In this document: positions 37,884 through 46,066 of the stretch, in pieces
Layout: each line of letters starts with the position of its first letter
How positions within the stretch are numbered: position 1 is the stretch's first letter
From: an uncultured Clostridia bacterium
Lineage (GTDB): Bacteria; Bacillota; Clostridia; Oscillospirales; Acutalibacteraceae
Length of the DNA: 64,000 nt
NCBI GenBank assembly: GCA_947305745.1
Contig: CAMZEH010000001.1
Coordinates: 354,720 to 418,719, forward strand
Reading direction: 5' to 3'
Notes under the pieces: generated by a model
What the model saw: only the letters and a program-made list of their open reading frames with translations
Told to the model about the DNA's origin: nothing
Databases searched by the model: none
Translations under genes and position numbers: made by a program

Positions 37884-37904
37884 AGATTTTTCACCCTTTT
37901 TATA

Positions 37905-39074
37905 TTAAATATTCTTAAGTTTTTCCCACTTTGGTCTTATCCCGCCTGTTGTAACTTGCGGAACGGCGATATCCCAACCATAATTGCTTTCTATTATTTT
38001 CGGGCCTGTCGGTGTTATCGCGATGTCCCAACCAAGAGAACTGAACTGCGGGAAAATATTATGTAGTTTTTTTACTGTTTCGAGTGTCTCTTGCCAATAG
38101 GGGAGTTTATAGTTTTCGAATTTTATCTTTGAAATAGGGTGTACCTTAAGAGACCCTTCAAGTCTTCTGTGCGCATATTTCGCGAGTTTTCCTGTTTTCG
38201 TTCCTACATGTACTATCGCGCCGTGCTTGTGAAAATTATCAACAACCGCGTTCTCTTGACAGCTGACTCTCATGTCTGCACTCAATATATGCACATTATC
38301 GTGGAACCTGGTTGTCACAATTCTTATCGTGCTTAGCGCATAAGGGCTTAATTTCTTGATGTCACTGTGATTTTCTATATATTCCTGTACCATGAAATCT
38401 GTTTTATTTGTTATGTTCCAAACATCTTCTAATGAAATGTAGCCTTTCGTGACGTGCCTGAAACTCAGTTTTTCGCTTTTCTTGGTTAGAAGTATCGCAT
38501 TGTCTCCGCAAGAGCCTGCAACTTCCTTTATGAAATATTTACCATCTTTCAGCGAATCGAGAGCCGATTTTGTATCTTTGAATTCGTTTATCAAAACACC
38601 ATCAGTGGGGATAATGTCTTTCGATCTGAACTTGAAATACGTTGCGGGCATAATTTCCGGGTAATGCTCTCTGACAACCTTTTCAAACAGTATTTTATCT
38701 CGTATCAAGTCTTTGTAATCCTTTGGATTGACATCACCGTGATGAATTGCCAATCGTCTTAGTTCTTTTCCTGTCATGAAATCTTTTGCGTCGCGGTAAT
38801 CTTTTATGTCAAGTCCATATTTATTGTAATGTTTGTTTATCTGCCCATACTTTTTGTACCAGTCTATATTATCTTGTATTCTTTCCTTTTTGCATTTTCG
38901 CTTGAATTTGTCTATGCCTGCCAAATGCGAGGGTGCGTTCACTATTTTTTCAATTTTTTCCTTTACCTTGTCCGATATTCCGTTACTGCTGTAGATGTCG
39001 GCATAAACAGTGGAAAACTGCGCCATTAACATGGTAATTGCCAACAGACTCGAAGCTGCTTTTTTGAAATTCAT
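37905..39074 (-). CDS. exported ATP-grasp protein, copy 1 of the operon
   Basis: A 389-residue, more distant member of the trio. Signal peptide: MNFKKAASS, core LLAITMLMAQF, cut after VYA before the shared DIY. The core has KYFIKEVAGSCGDNAILL, VQEYIENHSDIKKL, ALSTIRIVTTRF, a changed VVDNFHKHGAIVHVG where the others have DNASRGGCFVG, and GWDIAITPTGPKIIESNYGWD. The more typical YNKYGLDIKDYRDAKDFMTG linker seen in cytosolic relatives is best kept here. ATG 39074 aligns with the paralogue starts; a TTG at 39086 sits too close to the AAAGGG site. It is the first gene after the promoter at 39131-39158. Confidence 0.84.
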   Translation of the reverse strand: MNFKKAASSLLAITMLMAQFSTVYADIYSSNGISDKVKEKIEKIVNAPSHLAGIDKFKRKCKKERIQDNIDWYKKYGQINKHYNKYGLDIKDYRDAKDFMTGKELRRLAIHHGDVNPKDYKDLIRDKILFEKVVREHYPEIMPATYFKFRSKDIIPTDGVLINEFKDTKSALDSLKDGKYFIKEVAGSCGDNAILLTKKSEKLSFRHVTKGYISLEDVWNITNKTDFMVQEYIENHSDIKKLSPYALSTIRIVTTRFHDNVHILSADMRVSCQENAVVDNFHKHGAIVHVGTKTGKLAKYAHRRLEGSLKVHPISKIKFENYKLPYWQETLETVKKLHNIFPQFSSLGWDIAITPTGPKIIESNYGWDIAVPQVTTGGIRPKWEKLKNI

Positions 39075-39130
39075 TAATTTTTTCAAACCCTTTCTTGATA
39101 TTTATGATTTAGTTTTAATAAACTGCATAA

Positions 39131-39158
39131 ATTATATCACCAAGTTTAAAAAATTCAA
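39131..39158 (-). promoter_or_regulatory. promoter of the exported ATP-grasp operon
   Basis: On the minus strand TTGAAT (39153-39158), 16 bases, then TATAAT (39131-39136), with TGA just before the -10 (extended). It lies between uvrB and the first ATP-grasp gene. Confidence 0.6.
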
Positions 39159-39162
39159 TACT

Positions 39163-41115
39163 TTATTTCAGCTTTTGAATCTCATCTCTTAAAAATGCGG
39201 CGTGTTCAAATTCAAGCATTTGCGCGGCAAGTTTCATTTCTTTTGTTAGGTTTCTTATAAGTTTTTCTTTTTCGGGTTTTGAAAGTTTGCTGTAATTTCT
39301 CTTTCCGGTTTTAACGTCTTTTTCCGAGATTTCCAGAACGTCGCTTACTTTTTTTATTATAGTTTTTGGTACGATGCCGTGTTCTTTGTTGTATTCGCTC
39401 TGAATTTTTCTTCGTCTTTCGGTTTCTTTTATAGCTGACTCCATTGAAGGCGTGATTTCGTCAGCATACATGATGACTTTGCCTTTGGCGTTCCTTGCGG
39501 CGCGCCCTATGGTTTGAATTAGTGATCGCTCCGAACGCAAGAAACCTTCTTTGTCGGCGTCGAGTATTGCTACAAGCGAAACTTCCGGGATATCAAGCCC
39601 TTCACGCAGCAGATTTATTCCGACCAACACATCAACAGTTCCGAGCCTTAAATCTCTTATTATCTGCATGCGTTCGATTGTGTCTATGTCGCTGTGCATG
39701 TAAGTTACTTTTATTCCTACGTCTTTTAGGTACGTTGTTAAATCTTCTGCCATTTTTTTGGTAAGCGTGGTGACAAGCACTCTTTCGCCGATTTTAGCTC
39801 TTTCAGTTATTTCTCCGATTAAATCATCGATTTGACCTTTTGTCGGTCTGACGAAAATTTCAGGGTCCAGTAGTCCTGTCGGACGTATGACCTGTTCGGT
39901 TACGTTTTGGCTTTTTTCAAGCTCGAAATCTCCGGGCGTCGCGCTTACGAATACGACTTGGTTTATTTTAGAATAAAATTCATCAAAATTCATTGGTCGG
40001 TTGTCGTAAGCGGAAGGAAGTCTAAATCCGTATTCTATCAAATTTTCTTTTCTGGATCTGTCGCCCGCATACATAGCTCGCACTTGGGGTAGGGTTACGT
40101 GTGATTCATCTATAAACATCAAAAAGTCTTTTGGGAAATAGTCAAATAGGGTAAAGGGGATACTCCCGGGAGCTCTGCCGGAAAGAACTCTCGAATAATT
40201 TTCGATTCCTTTGCAAAATCCGATTTCACTGAGCATTTCGGTGTCGTAATTTACTCGTTCCATAATTCTCTGTGCCTCTATGAGTTTTCCGTTATCTCGG
40301 AAATACCTTGCACGTTCCTCAGCCTCTAGTTTTAGCTCTCTGATTGCCGATTGCATTTTCTCTTTCGGTACGATATAGTGCGAAGCAGGGTAGATTGCGG
40401 CGTGTTTGAGGAGCGCTCTTATTTCTCCCGTAACGGGGTCGACTTCGCTGAGGCGTTCGATATAATCCCCGAAAAATTCGACTCTTATAAGTGAATTTGA
40501 AGACGCGGCGGGAAAAATCTCCACGACATCTCCACGGACTCTGAATTTGTTTCTTGTGAGATTAATATCATTTCGCTCGTACTGCAGTTCGGTCAGTTTG
40601 CGGATTAAATCATCTCTGCTTTTTTCGGTATCGGGACGCAGTGAAATCACCATAGTTTTGTAGTCAATCGGGCTTCCCAAACTGTATATACACGAAACGC
40701 TCGAAACAATAATAACGTCTTCACGCTCGGCAAGCGCCGAAGTCGCCGAGTGTCGGAGTTTGTCTATTTCGTCATTTATCGAGGAATCTTTTTCGATATA
40801 CGTGTCGGTTGAGGCGATATAAGATTCAGGTTGATAATAGTCGTAATACGAGACGAAATACTCAACGGCATTGTTCGGAAAAAACGTCTTAAATTCCGAG
40901 CAAAGCTGAGCGGCTAAGGTTTTGTTGTGGGCAAGAACGAGCGTAGGTTTTTGCACTTTTTCGATGATATTTGCCATTGTAAAGGTTTTTCCCGAGCCTG
41001 TTACACCAAGCAGGGTTTGCTCTCTGTCGCCTTTTTTTATGCCTTCAACGATTGATTCTATAGCCTTCGGCTGGTCGCCGGTGGGTGTGTAGTCAGATTT
41101 AATCTCAAACTTCAT
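39163..41115 (-). CDS. uvrB: excinuclease ABC subunit B
   Basis: A 650-residue UvrB, the DNA-loading helicase-like subunit of nucleotide excision repair. Visible are Walker [13 protein letters not shown], the beta-hairpin region ([21 protein letters not shown]), [21 protein letters not shown], helicase motifs [14 protein letters not shown] and [12 protein letters not shown], and a C-terminal UvrB/UvrC-binding helix pair ([24 protein letters not shown]). Length is standard. It precedes the ATP-grasp operon on the same strand. Confidence 0.97.
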   Translation of the reverse strand: MKFEIKSDYTPTGDQPKAIESIVEGIKKGDREQTLLGVTGSGKTFTMANIIEKVQKPTLVLAHNKTLAAQLCSEFKTFFPNNAVEYFVSYYDYYQPESYIASTDTYIEKDSSINDEIDKLRHSATSALAEREDVIIVSSVSCIYSLGSPIDYKTMVISLRPDTEKSRDDLIRKLTELQYERNDINLTRNKFRVRGDVVEIFPAASSNSLIRVEFFGDYIERLSEVDPVTGEIRALLKHAAIYPASHYIVPKEKMQSAIRELKLEAEERARYFRDNGKLIEAQRIMERVNYDTEMLSEIGFCKGIENYSRVLSGRAPGSIPFTLFDYFPKDFLMFIDESHVTLPQVRAMYAGDRSRKENLIEYGFRLPSAYDNRPMNFDEFYSKINQVVFVSATPGDFELEKSQNVTEQVIRPTGLLDPEIFVRPTKGQIDDLIGEITERAKIGERVLVTTLTKKMAEDLTTYLKDVGIKVTYMHSDIDTIERMQIIRDLRLGTVDVLVGINLLREGLDIPEVSLVAILDADKEGFLRSERSLIQTIGRAARNAKGKVIMYADEITPSMESAIKETERRRKIQSEYNKEHGIVPKTIIKKVSDVLEISEKDVKTGKRNYSKLSKPEKEKLIRNLTKEMKLAAQMLEFEHAAFLRDEIQKLK

Positions 41116-41226
41116 CTAGTTTTCTCCTTTATTTTCGATAAATAGTATCAAACTTAATTATACCATATTTATGTATTATGCACAAATCGTTTTGTGTTTA
41201 TGTGTCGCGGATATCCCTCGCCGTTA

Positions 41227-41255
41227 TTGAAATTATTCATAAAATCAGTTATACT
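41227..41255 (+). promoter_or_regulatory. promoter of the natAB-type operon
   Basis: TTGAAA at 41227-41232 and TATACT at 41250-41255 with a 17-base spacer. The -10 lies inside a perfect palindrome. Confidence 0.6.
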
Positions 41256-41266
41256 TATATAAGTAT
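41251..41266 (+). promoter_or_regulatory. candidate operator palindrome
   Basis: ATACTTATATAAGTAT is a perfect 16-base palindrome that covers the -10 and the expected transcript start of the ABC exporter operon. The position suits a repressor site; no regulator gene is adjacent, so the protein that binds it is unknown. Confidence 0.45.
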
Positions 41267-41299
41267 ATATTTTAAAATTTTTAACGTGGGAGCGCTGAA

Positions 41300-42034
41300 A
41301 TGATTAAGATAAACAACATTTCAAAAAAATTCGGAAAGACTCTTGCGCTTGATAAAGTCGGTTTTGAGGTGGGCGACGGCGAAATCGTCGGGCTTCTGGG
41401 CGAAAATGGTGCAGGAAAGTCCACGCTTTTGAGAATTCTAAGCACAATTTTTGTCCCGTGCTCGGGGAATGCGGAGATCAACGGATTTGACCTACTTAAA
41501 AACCCTGACGAAGTGCGTAAAAATATAGGAATTTTGTTCGGTAGTGAAGTAGGACTTTACGAAAGGCTTACGGCGAAAGAAAACCTTGAATATTTTGCAA
41601 AATTAAATGGTATGAGTGCCGAAAAATCAAAAGAACGCGCAGATGAACTTGCCGAGCGGTTTTCATTTTCAGATTATCAGAATAAGCAAGTCGGAACTCT
41701 GTCCAAAGGCATGAAACAAAAAGTCGCAATCGCAAGGTCTATCATACATAACCCGTCCGTGATGCTTTTTGACGAGCCTGATTCGGGGCTTGATTTTAAG
41801 GCTGCAAAAACGATATTTGATTTTATGGAAACTTGTAAGTCAGAGGGGAAAAGTATAATATTTTCGAGCCATTCGATGGAGAATATCAAAAACTATTCTG
41901 ACCGTATGGTTGTGATACATAAAGGACAAATTGTAAAGACGTTTGTGGTTGAGGAGTATAGGCAGAAATATTCGGAACGGGAGATAAACGATATACTTTT
42001 TAATTTGGTGTGTGGCGGTGAAGAAGATGCTTAA
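41300..42034 (+). CDS. ABC transporter ATP-binding protein, NatA type
   Basis: A 244-residue ABC ATPase: Walker A GENGAGKST, Q-loop region ILFGSEVGLYERLTAKENL, signature LSKGMKQKVAIA, Walker B VMLFDEPDSGLD and the switch His in SSHSMENI. This subfamily powers ABC-2 type exporters such as NatAB (sodium efflux) or peptide and drug exporters. Pairing with the following ABC-2 permease of NatB shape supports NatA-like, but the substrate is not proven by sequence. The two genes overlap, implying coupled translation. Confidence 0.85.
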   Translation: MIKINNISKKFGKTLALDKVGFEVGDGEIVGLLGENGAGKSTLLRILSTIFVPCSGNAEINGFDLLKNPDEVRKNIGILFGSEVGLYERLTAKENLEYFAKLNGMSAEKSKERADELAERFSFSDYQNKQVGTLSKGMKQKVAIARSIIHNPSVMLFDEPDSGLDFKAAKTIFDFMETCKSEGKSIIFSSHSMENIKNYSDRMVVIHKGQIVKTFVVEEYRQKYSEREINDILFNLVCGGEEDA

Positions 42035-43235
42035 AAAAGCTATGATGGTATTTTTTAAAGAAATGAAGTGTATAGTAAGAGATACACGAACATTTGTTTT
42101 CGGACTTTTGTTGCCACTTCTTTTGGTGCCGGGAATACTTTTTGCCGTTAATTTTTCACTCAGCTCTTTTGTCCCGAGTTCGCCTACGAATATGAGCGTA
42201 AAAATGGCTTTTAGCGATAAAAATAATGCTTTTTATAAGTTTTGCAGTTCCCAAAGCGGAGTAGTGGTGAAAGATGTTAAAGACCCAAAGAAAGCCATTA
42301 GTTCGGGCGAGATAGAAGTATATGTTACCGTAGATCCATCGATTAATGAAGCGATTTTAAATGTCGAGACCTTTAAGTTGAGAGATTTTGTGAAGTATGA
42401 ATATGATGAAACCGCGATGAACAGTACGACGGCAAAAGCTCTTACGTCAAAATACGAGAGTAATTTTGAAAGCCTTGTTTCGGGTGCAAAGCAGGAAAAT
42501 ATAAGCAATATCAATGATTTATATGAATTTTTGAGTGTGGATTTAGATGCCGGAATTGCGGATGAATTCGGCGATGATTTAAATATCAGCGAAAATATAA
42601 ATTTGATATGTTTTGTGCTACTTGTCCCGACGATGCTTGTGCTTTACTGCGGAACTTCTTCAATGGGTACGGCGAGCGAACTCGGAGTCGGCGAGAAAGA
42701 GCGCGGAACGCTTGAATCGCTGCTTTCTACCGGCGCTAATAGGGTATCTATAGTTTTGGGCAAACTCTTTGCAACCACGGCAATGGGTGCTATGGGCGGA
42801 CTTTCAGCGGTTATCGGGCTTGTTGCGTATATGAAACTTATGTTTTGGGGCAGACCGTCGCAAGTAAGTTTTTTCGAGGGGTTGTGCCTAGTTTTGATAA
42901 CGCTTGGCCTGTCTCTGTTTTTTGCGGCTGTTAACCTTGCAATCAGTATTTATTCGAAATCATATAAAGAGGCGCAGACGTACTCTTTGCCGCTCGTGAT
43001 GTTTTGCATGGCGCCGACGTTTTTCACATACGGTCTTAGTCCGGTGGATATAGATTTAGCAAAACTTTGCATACCGATGTATAACGTTGCGTGCGTTTTA
43101 AAGGAAATCATTTCAAAATCTGTAAATATTTTGCACGTAGGAATTGTCGCGGGCTGGCTTATAATTTATTCTCTGGTGGCAGTTGCGGTCATGATGAAAC
43201 TTTTCAAAAAAGAGGACGTAATTTTCAGAATATAA
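42027..43235 (+). CDS. ABC-2 type permease, NatB type
   Basis: A permease of about 402 residues with one N-terminal span (VFGLLLPLLLVPGILFAV), a large extracytoplasmic domain (about residues 45-190) and five or six C-terminal spans. The motif GEKERGTLESLLSTG is characteristic of NatB-like ABC-2 permeases. It pairs with the ATPase just upstream. ATG 42027 overlaps the upstream stop by eight bases; GTG codons at 42012 and 42018 are alternatives that add up to five residues. Substrate unknown; sodium or antibiotic efflux are the usual proposals. Confidence 0.83.
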   Translation: MLKKAMMVFFKEMKCIVRDTRTFVFGLLLPLLLVPGILFAVNFSLSSFVPSSPTNMSVKMAFSDKNNAFYKFCSSQSGVVVKDVKDPKKAISSGEIEVYVTVDPSINEAILNVETFKLRDFVKYEYDETAMNSTTAKALTSKYESNFESLVSGAKQENISNINDLYEFLSVDLDAGIADEFGDDLNISENINLICFVLLVPTMLVLYCGTSSMGTASELGVGEKERGTLESLLSTGANRVSIVLGKLFATTAMGAMGGLSAVIGLVAYMKLMFWGRPSQVSFFEGLCLVLITLGLSLFFAAVNLAISIYSKSYKEAQTYSLPLVMFCMAPTFFTYGLSPVDIDLAKLCIPMYNVACVLKEIISKSVNILHVGIVAGWLIIYSLVAVAVMMKLFKKEDVIFRI

Positions 43236-43294
43236 CAAAAACAGAGGCCGGATAATTAAATTATCTGGCTTTTTGCGCGGAGAGGAAGATTAAT

Positions 43295-44011
43295 ATTAAA
43301 GATAACAGGTTTATGCGGACGGAAATGCTGATTGGAGAAGCGGCATTTGATAAGCTGAAGAAATCGAAAGTAGCAATTTTTGGACTCGGTGGAGTCGGTT
43401 CTTTTGCGGCGGAGGCAATCGCACGTGCAGGCGTCGGGAATATAGATTTATTCGACGGCGACACAGTCGATGTAACCAACATAAACCGTCAGCTTGTTGC
43501 GCTTGAAGACACAATCGGCAGACCAAAAGTCGAGGTCATGAAAGAGAGGATCGAAAAAATAAATAAATACGCCAAGGTTACGTCGAATTTCGTCTTTTTT
43601 AATTCTGAAACGTGCGATAATTACGATTTTTCGGGTTATTCATACATAATCGATGCGATAGATACTGTAAGCGCAAAACTTTTGATGATAAAAAAAGCTT
43701 TTGAGGCCGAAACGCCGATAATAAGCAGCATGGGTACGGCGAATAAGCTGAACCCTTGCGATTTGGGAGTTTGCGACGTTTACAAAACAGAAAATTGCCC
43801 GCTTGCGAGGGTTATGAGACGCGAACTTAGAAAGATGAACATCGACCATTTGAAAGTTGTGTTTTCAAAAGAAAAGCCTAAATTTACTCCGAATTCATGC
43901 GACAAAAACGGCAAAAGAATAAATTCGAGCATGTCGTTTGTACCGCCCGTTGCGGGTTTTATTCTCGCGAGCGAAGTGGTGAAAGATATAATAAATAAAA
44001 AAGAGGTGTAA
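43295..44011 (+). CDS. tcdA: ThiF/E1-like protein, TcdA (tRNA ct6A-forming) type
   Basis: An E1-like adenylating enzyme of the YgdL/CsdL group, which in E. coli (TcdA) cyclises t6A37 of tRNA to ct6A. It has IFGLGGVGSFAAEAIARAGVG, the adenylation segment DTVDVTNINRQLVAL, and CDVYKTENCPLARVMRRELRK with the conserved Cys. Homologues begin a few residues before an NRFxRTExLIG motif. The first ATG (43313) lies inside that motif. ATT at 43295, 8 bases after AGAGGA, would give KDNRFMRTEMLIG, so I annotate ATT as the likely start; it is a rare start codon and remains uncertain. Confidence 0.82.
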   Translation: MKDNRFMRTEMLIGEAAFDKLKKSKVAIFGLGGVGSFAAEAIARAGVGNIDLFDGDTVDVTNINRQLVALEDTIGRPKVEVMKERIEKINKYAKVTSNFVFFNSETCDNYDFSGYSYIIDAIDTVSAKLLMIKKAFEAETPIISSMGTANKLNPCDLGVCDVYKTENCPLARVMRRELRKMNIDHLKVVFSKEKPKFTPNSCDKNGKRINSSMSFVPPVAGFILASEVVKDIINKKEV

Positions 44012-44014
44012 ATT

Positions 44015-46066
44015 TTGGGTTTCCGAAACTGGATAACAAAAATTTTAGATAAAGATGAGATTTTTAGGATATCAAAAGAGTGCGATATACCTCTTTTAAG
44101 TGCGGCGATACTCCTTTCCAGAGGCATAAGCGATACGGACGAGATAAAAAAATTTATACGTTCGGATATAGAATATTCGTATCCTAAAAATTGGTATGGT
44201 ATGCAGGAGTGCGCAAAAGCGGTGAAACGCTTGATAGACGAAAAGAAAAAAATGTGTATTTATGGCGATTACGACGCCGATGGAGTGACCGCAACAGCTG
44301 TGATGTATCAATATCTTAAGAGCGTTGGTGCTGATGTTATTTATTATATCCCCGAAAGAGACCGCGACGGCTACGGGCTTAACAACAAAGCGATAGATTA
44401 TTTGCATAGTGAGGGCGTAGAGGCAATTATCACGGTTGATAACGGAGTTTCCGCGCTCCAAGAGATAGATTACGCGAAGTGTTTGGGAATGAAAGTGATA
44501 GTTACCGACCACCACAAGATACCTCCAAAACTCCCGAACGCAGAGGCTGTAATCGACCCGAACATTCCTTTTGAAGGCAAGGTTTTTGACGTTAACTTTG
44601 CGGGAGTAGGGGTCGCGTTTGAGCTTATTAAAGCGCTGGAATCGGGGAATCCCGATTTTGATTTTGAAAAGTATCTCGATTTAGTGGCTGTAGGTACAAT
44701 CGGGGATTCGATTGAACTTAGCGGTTTAACCAGAAATATAGTCAAAAAAGGAATGTCGGTCATTGAAAACGGCGGTAGACTGGGTATAAAAGCGCTGATT
44801 GAAGCTACAAATCTAAAGGGCAGAAAATTAGATGCCGTGGATATTGCGTTTTGTATGGTTCCGAAGATAAACGCTTGCGGCAGACTCAACAGCGCCGAAA
44901 CCGCGATGAAAATTTTAACTTGTGGCGATGTGGAAGAAGCTGATTTGCTGTGTAATAAGATAATGGAATTCAACAATCTTAGAAAGGAAATCGAAGAAAA
45001 AATACTTCTTGAAGTTGAGAGGTTTTTTATTGATAATCCCAAGAGTTTGTATCGTAAGGTAATAGTGGCCGTAGGGGAGAATTGGCATCACGGTGTATTG
45101 GGAATAGTCGCCTCGAGAATTACTGAAAAATATGGCAAACCTTGCATTTTAATCAGTAAAGACGGGGATTTGGCGATAGGTTCGTGTAGGAGTGTAGAAG
45201 GTTTTTCCATATACAATCTGGTTGCTTCGTGTAGCGGTTTTCTTGATAGATTTGGCGGACATCATTTGGCGGCGGGATTTAATTTGAAATCTTACAATAT
45301 CGAGAATTTCGTAGAGCTTATGCTTGAAAATACTGAAAGTATGTCTGTTCCGGTTGTAAATTTGACGGTGGATTTATGCATCAATCCTTCCAAAATTACT
45401 CCTGAGATATTCAGCGCGCTTGACGTTTTAAAACCATTCGGGAATGGCAATGCAGAGCCGGTTTTTGGTATAATGAGCGCAAAGCTTGTTTCGATTCGTG
45501 AAATAGGCGGAGGCAAACACATAAAACTTTGCCTTGAAAAAGACGGATTTATCTTTGATGCACTTTATTTTAATAAACTCAGACAAGATTTTTTATACTA
45601 TCCGGGTGAGATTTTGGATTTAGCGGTAAGATTTTCCCCGAATTGCTACAGGGGCGAGCTCAGCGTGAGTACTTTGATTGTTGATATTCGTCTTGGCGGA
45701 TATAATTTTGAAAATGTAATAAACCAAAAGGAAATCTACGAAAAATTCAAACTCAGAAAAGACTTAAGCAAGGATGAACTTAAATATATTAATATTTCAA
45801 GAGATGATATCGTAAAAATTTATAAATATTTTAGAGTAGCGCCGATTTTAAATTTTAGAGCCGATATAATAAGCGAAAGAGTGTTTCAAAATTCCGAAAA
45901 TATTGCTAAAATATATATCATAATAGATATTTTGGAAGAACTTAATTTAATCAAAGTGTTGCGAAATTCAGACGAGTATAAAATCAGCACCGTAAAAAAT
46001 GCTGAAAAAGTTAATCTTATGGATTCCCATACTTTTAAAATTATAACTTCAAAGATGGGGGGATAA
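44015..46066 (+). CDS. recJ: single-stranded-DNA-specific exonuclease RecJ
   Basis: A 683-residue DHH-family 5'-3' exonuclease used in recombination and mismatch repair. Motifs are clear: the DHH-type CIYGDYDADGVTATAVMYQYL, VDNGVSALQEIDYAK, VIVTDHHKIPP, and the DHHA1-type end of the core (SRITEKYGKPCILIS, FGGHHLAAGFNL). The length exceeds the E. coli protein (577), as usual for Firmicutes, with an added C-terminal domain of about 110 residues. TTG at 44015 is chosen for AGAGGTG just upstream; the gene follows tcdA by three bases. Its stop overlaps the start of rel. Confidence 0.94.
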   Translation: MGFRNWITKILDKDEIFRISKECDIPLLSAAILLSRGISDTDEIKKFIRSDIEYSYPKNWYGMQECAKAVKRLIDEKKKMCIYGDYDADGVTATAVMYQYLKSVGADVIYYIPERDRDGYGLNNKAIDYLHSEGVEAIITVDNGVSALQEIDYAKCLGMKVIVTDHHKIPPKLPNAEAVIDPNIPFEGKVFDVNFAGVGVAFELIKALESGNPDFDFEKYLDLVAVGTIGDSIELSGLTRNIVKKGMSVIENGGRLGIKALIEATNLKGRKLDAVDIAFCMVPKINACGRLNSAETAMKILTCGDVEEADLLCNKIMEFNNLRKEIEEKILLEVERFFIDNPKSLYRKVIVAVGENWHHGVLGIVASRITEKYGKPCILISKDGDLAIGSCRSVEGFSIYNLVASCSGFLDRFGGHHLAAGFNLKSYNIENFVELMLENTESMSVPVVNLTVDLCINPSKITPEIFSALDVLKPFGNGNAEPVFGIMSAKLVSIREIGGGKHIKLCLEKDGFIFDALYFNKLRQDFLYYPGEILDLAVRFSPNCYRGELSVSTLIVDIRLGGYNFENVINQKEIYEKFKLRKDLSKDELKYINISRDDIVKIYKYFRVAPILNFRADIISERVFQNSENIAKIYIIIDILEELNLIKVLRNSDEYKISTVKNAEKVNLMDSHTFKIITSKMGG

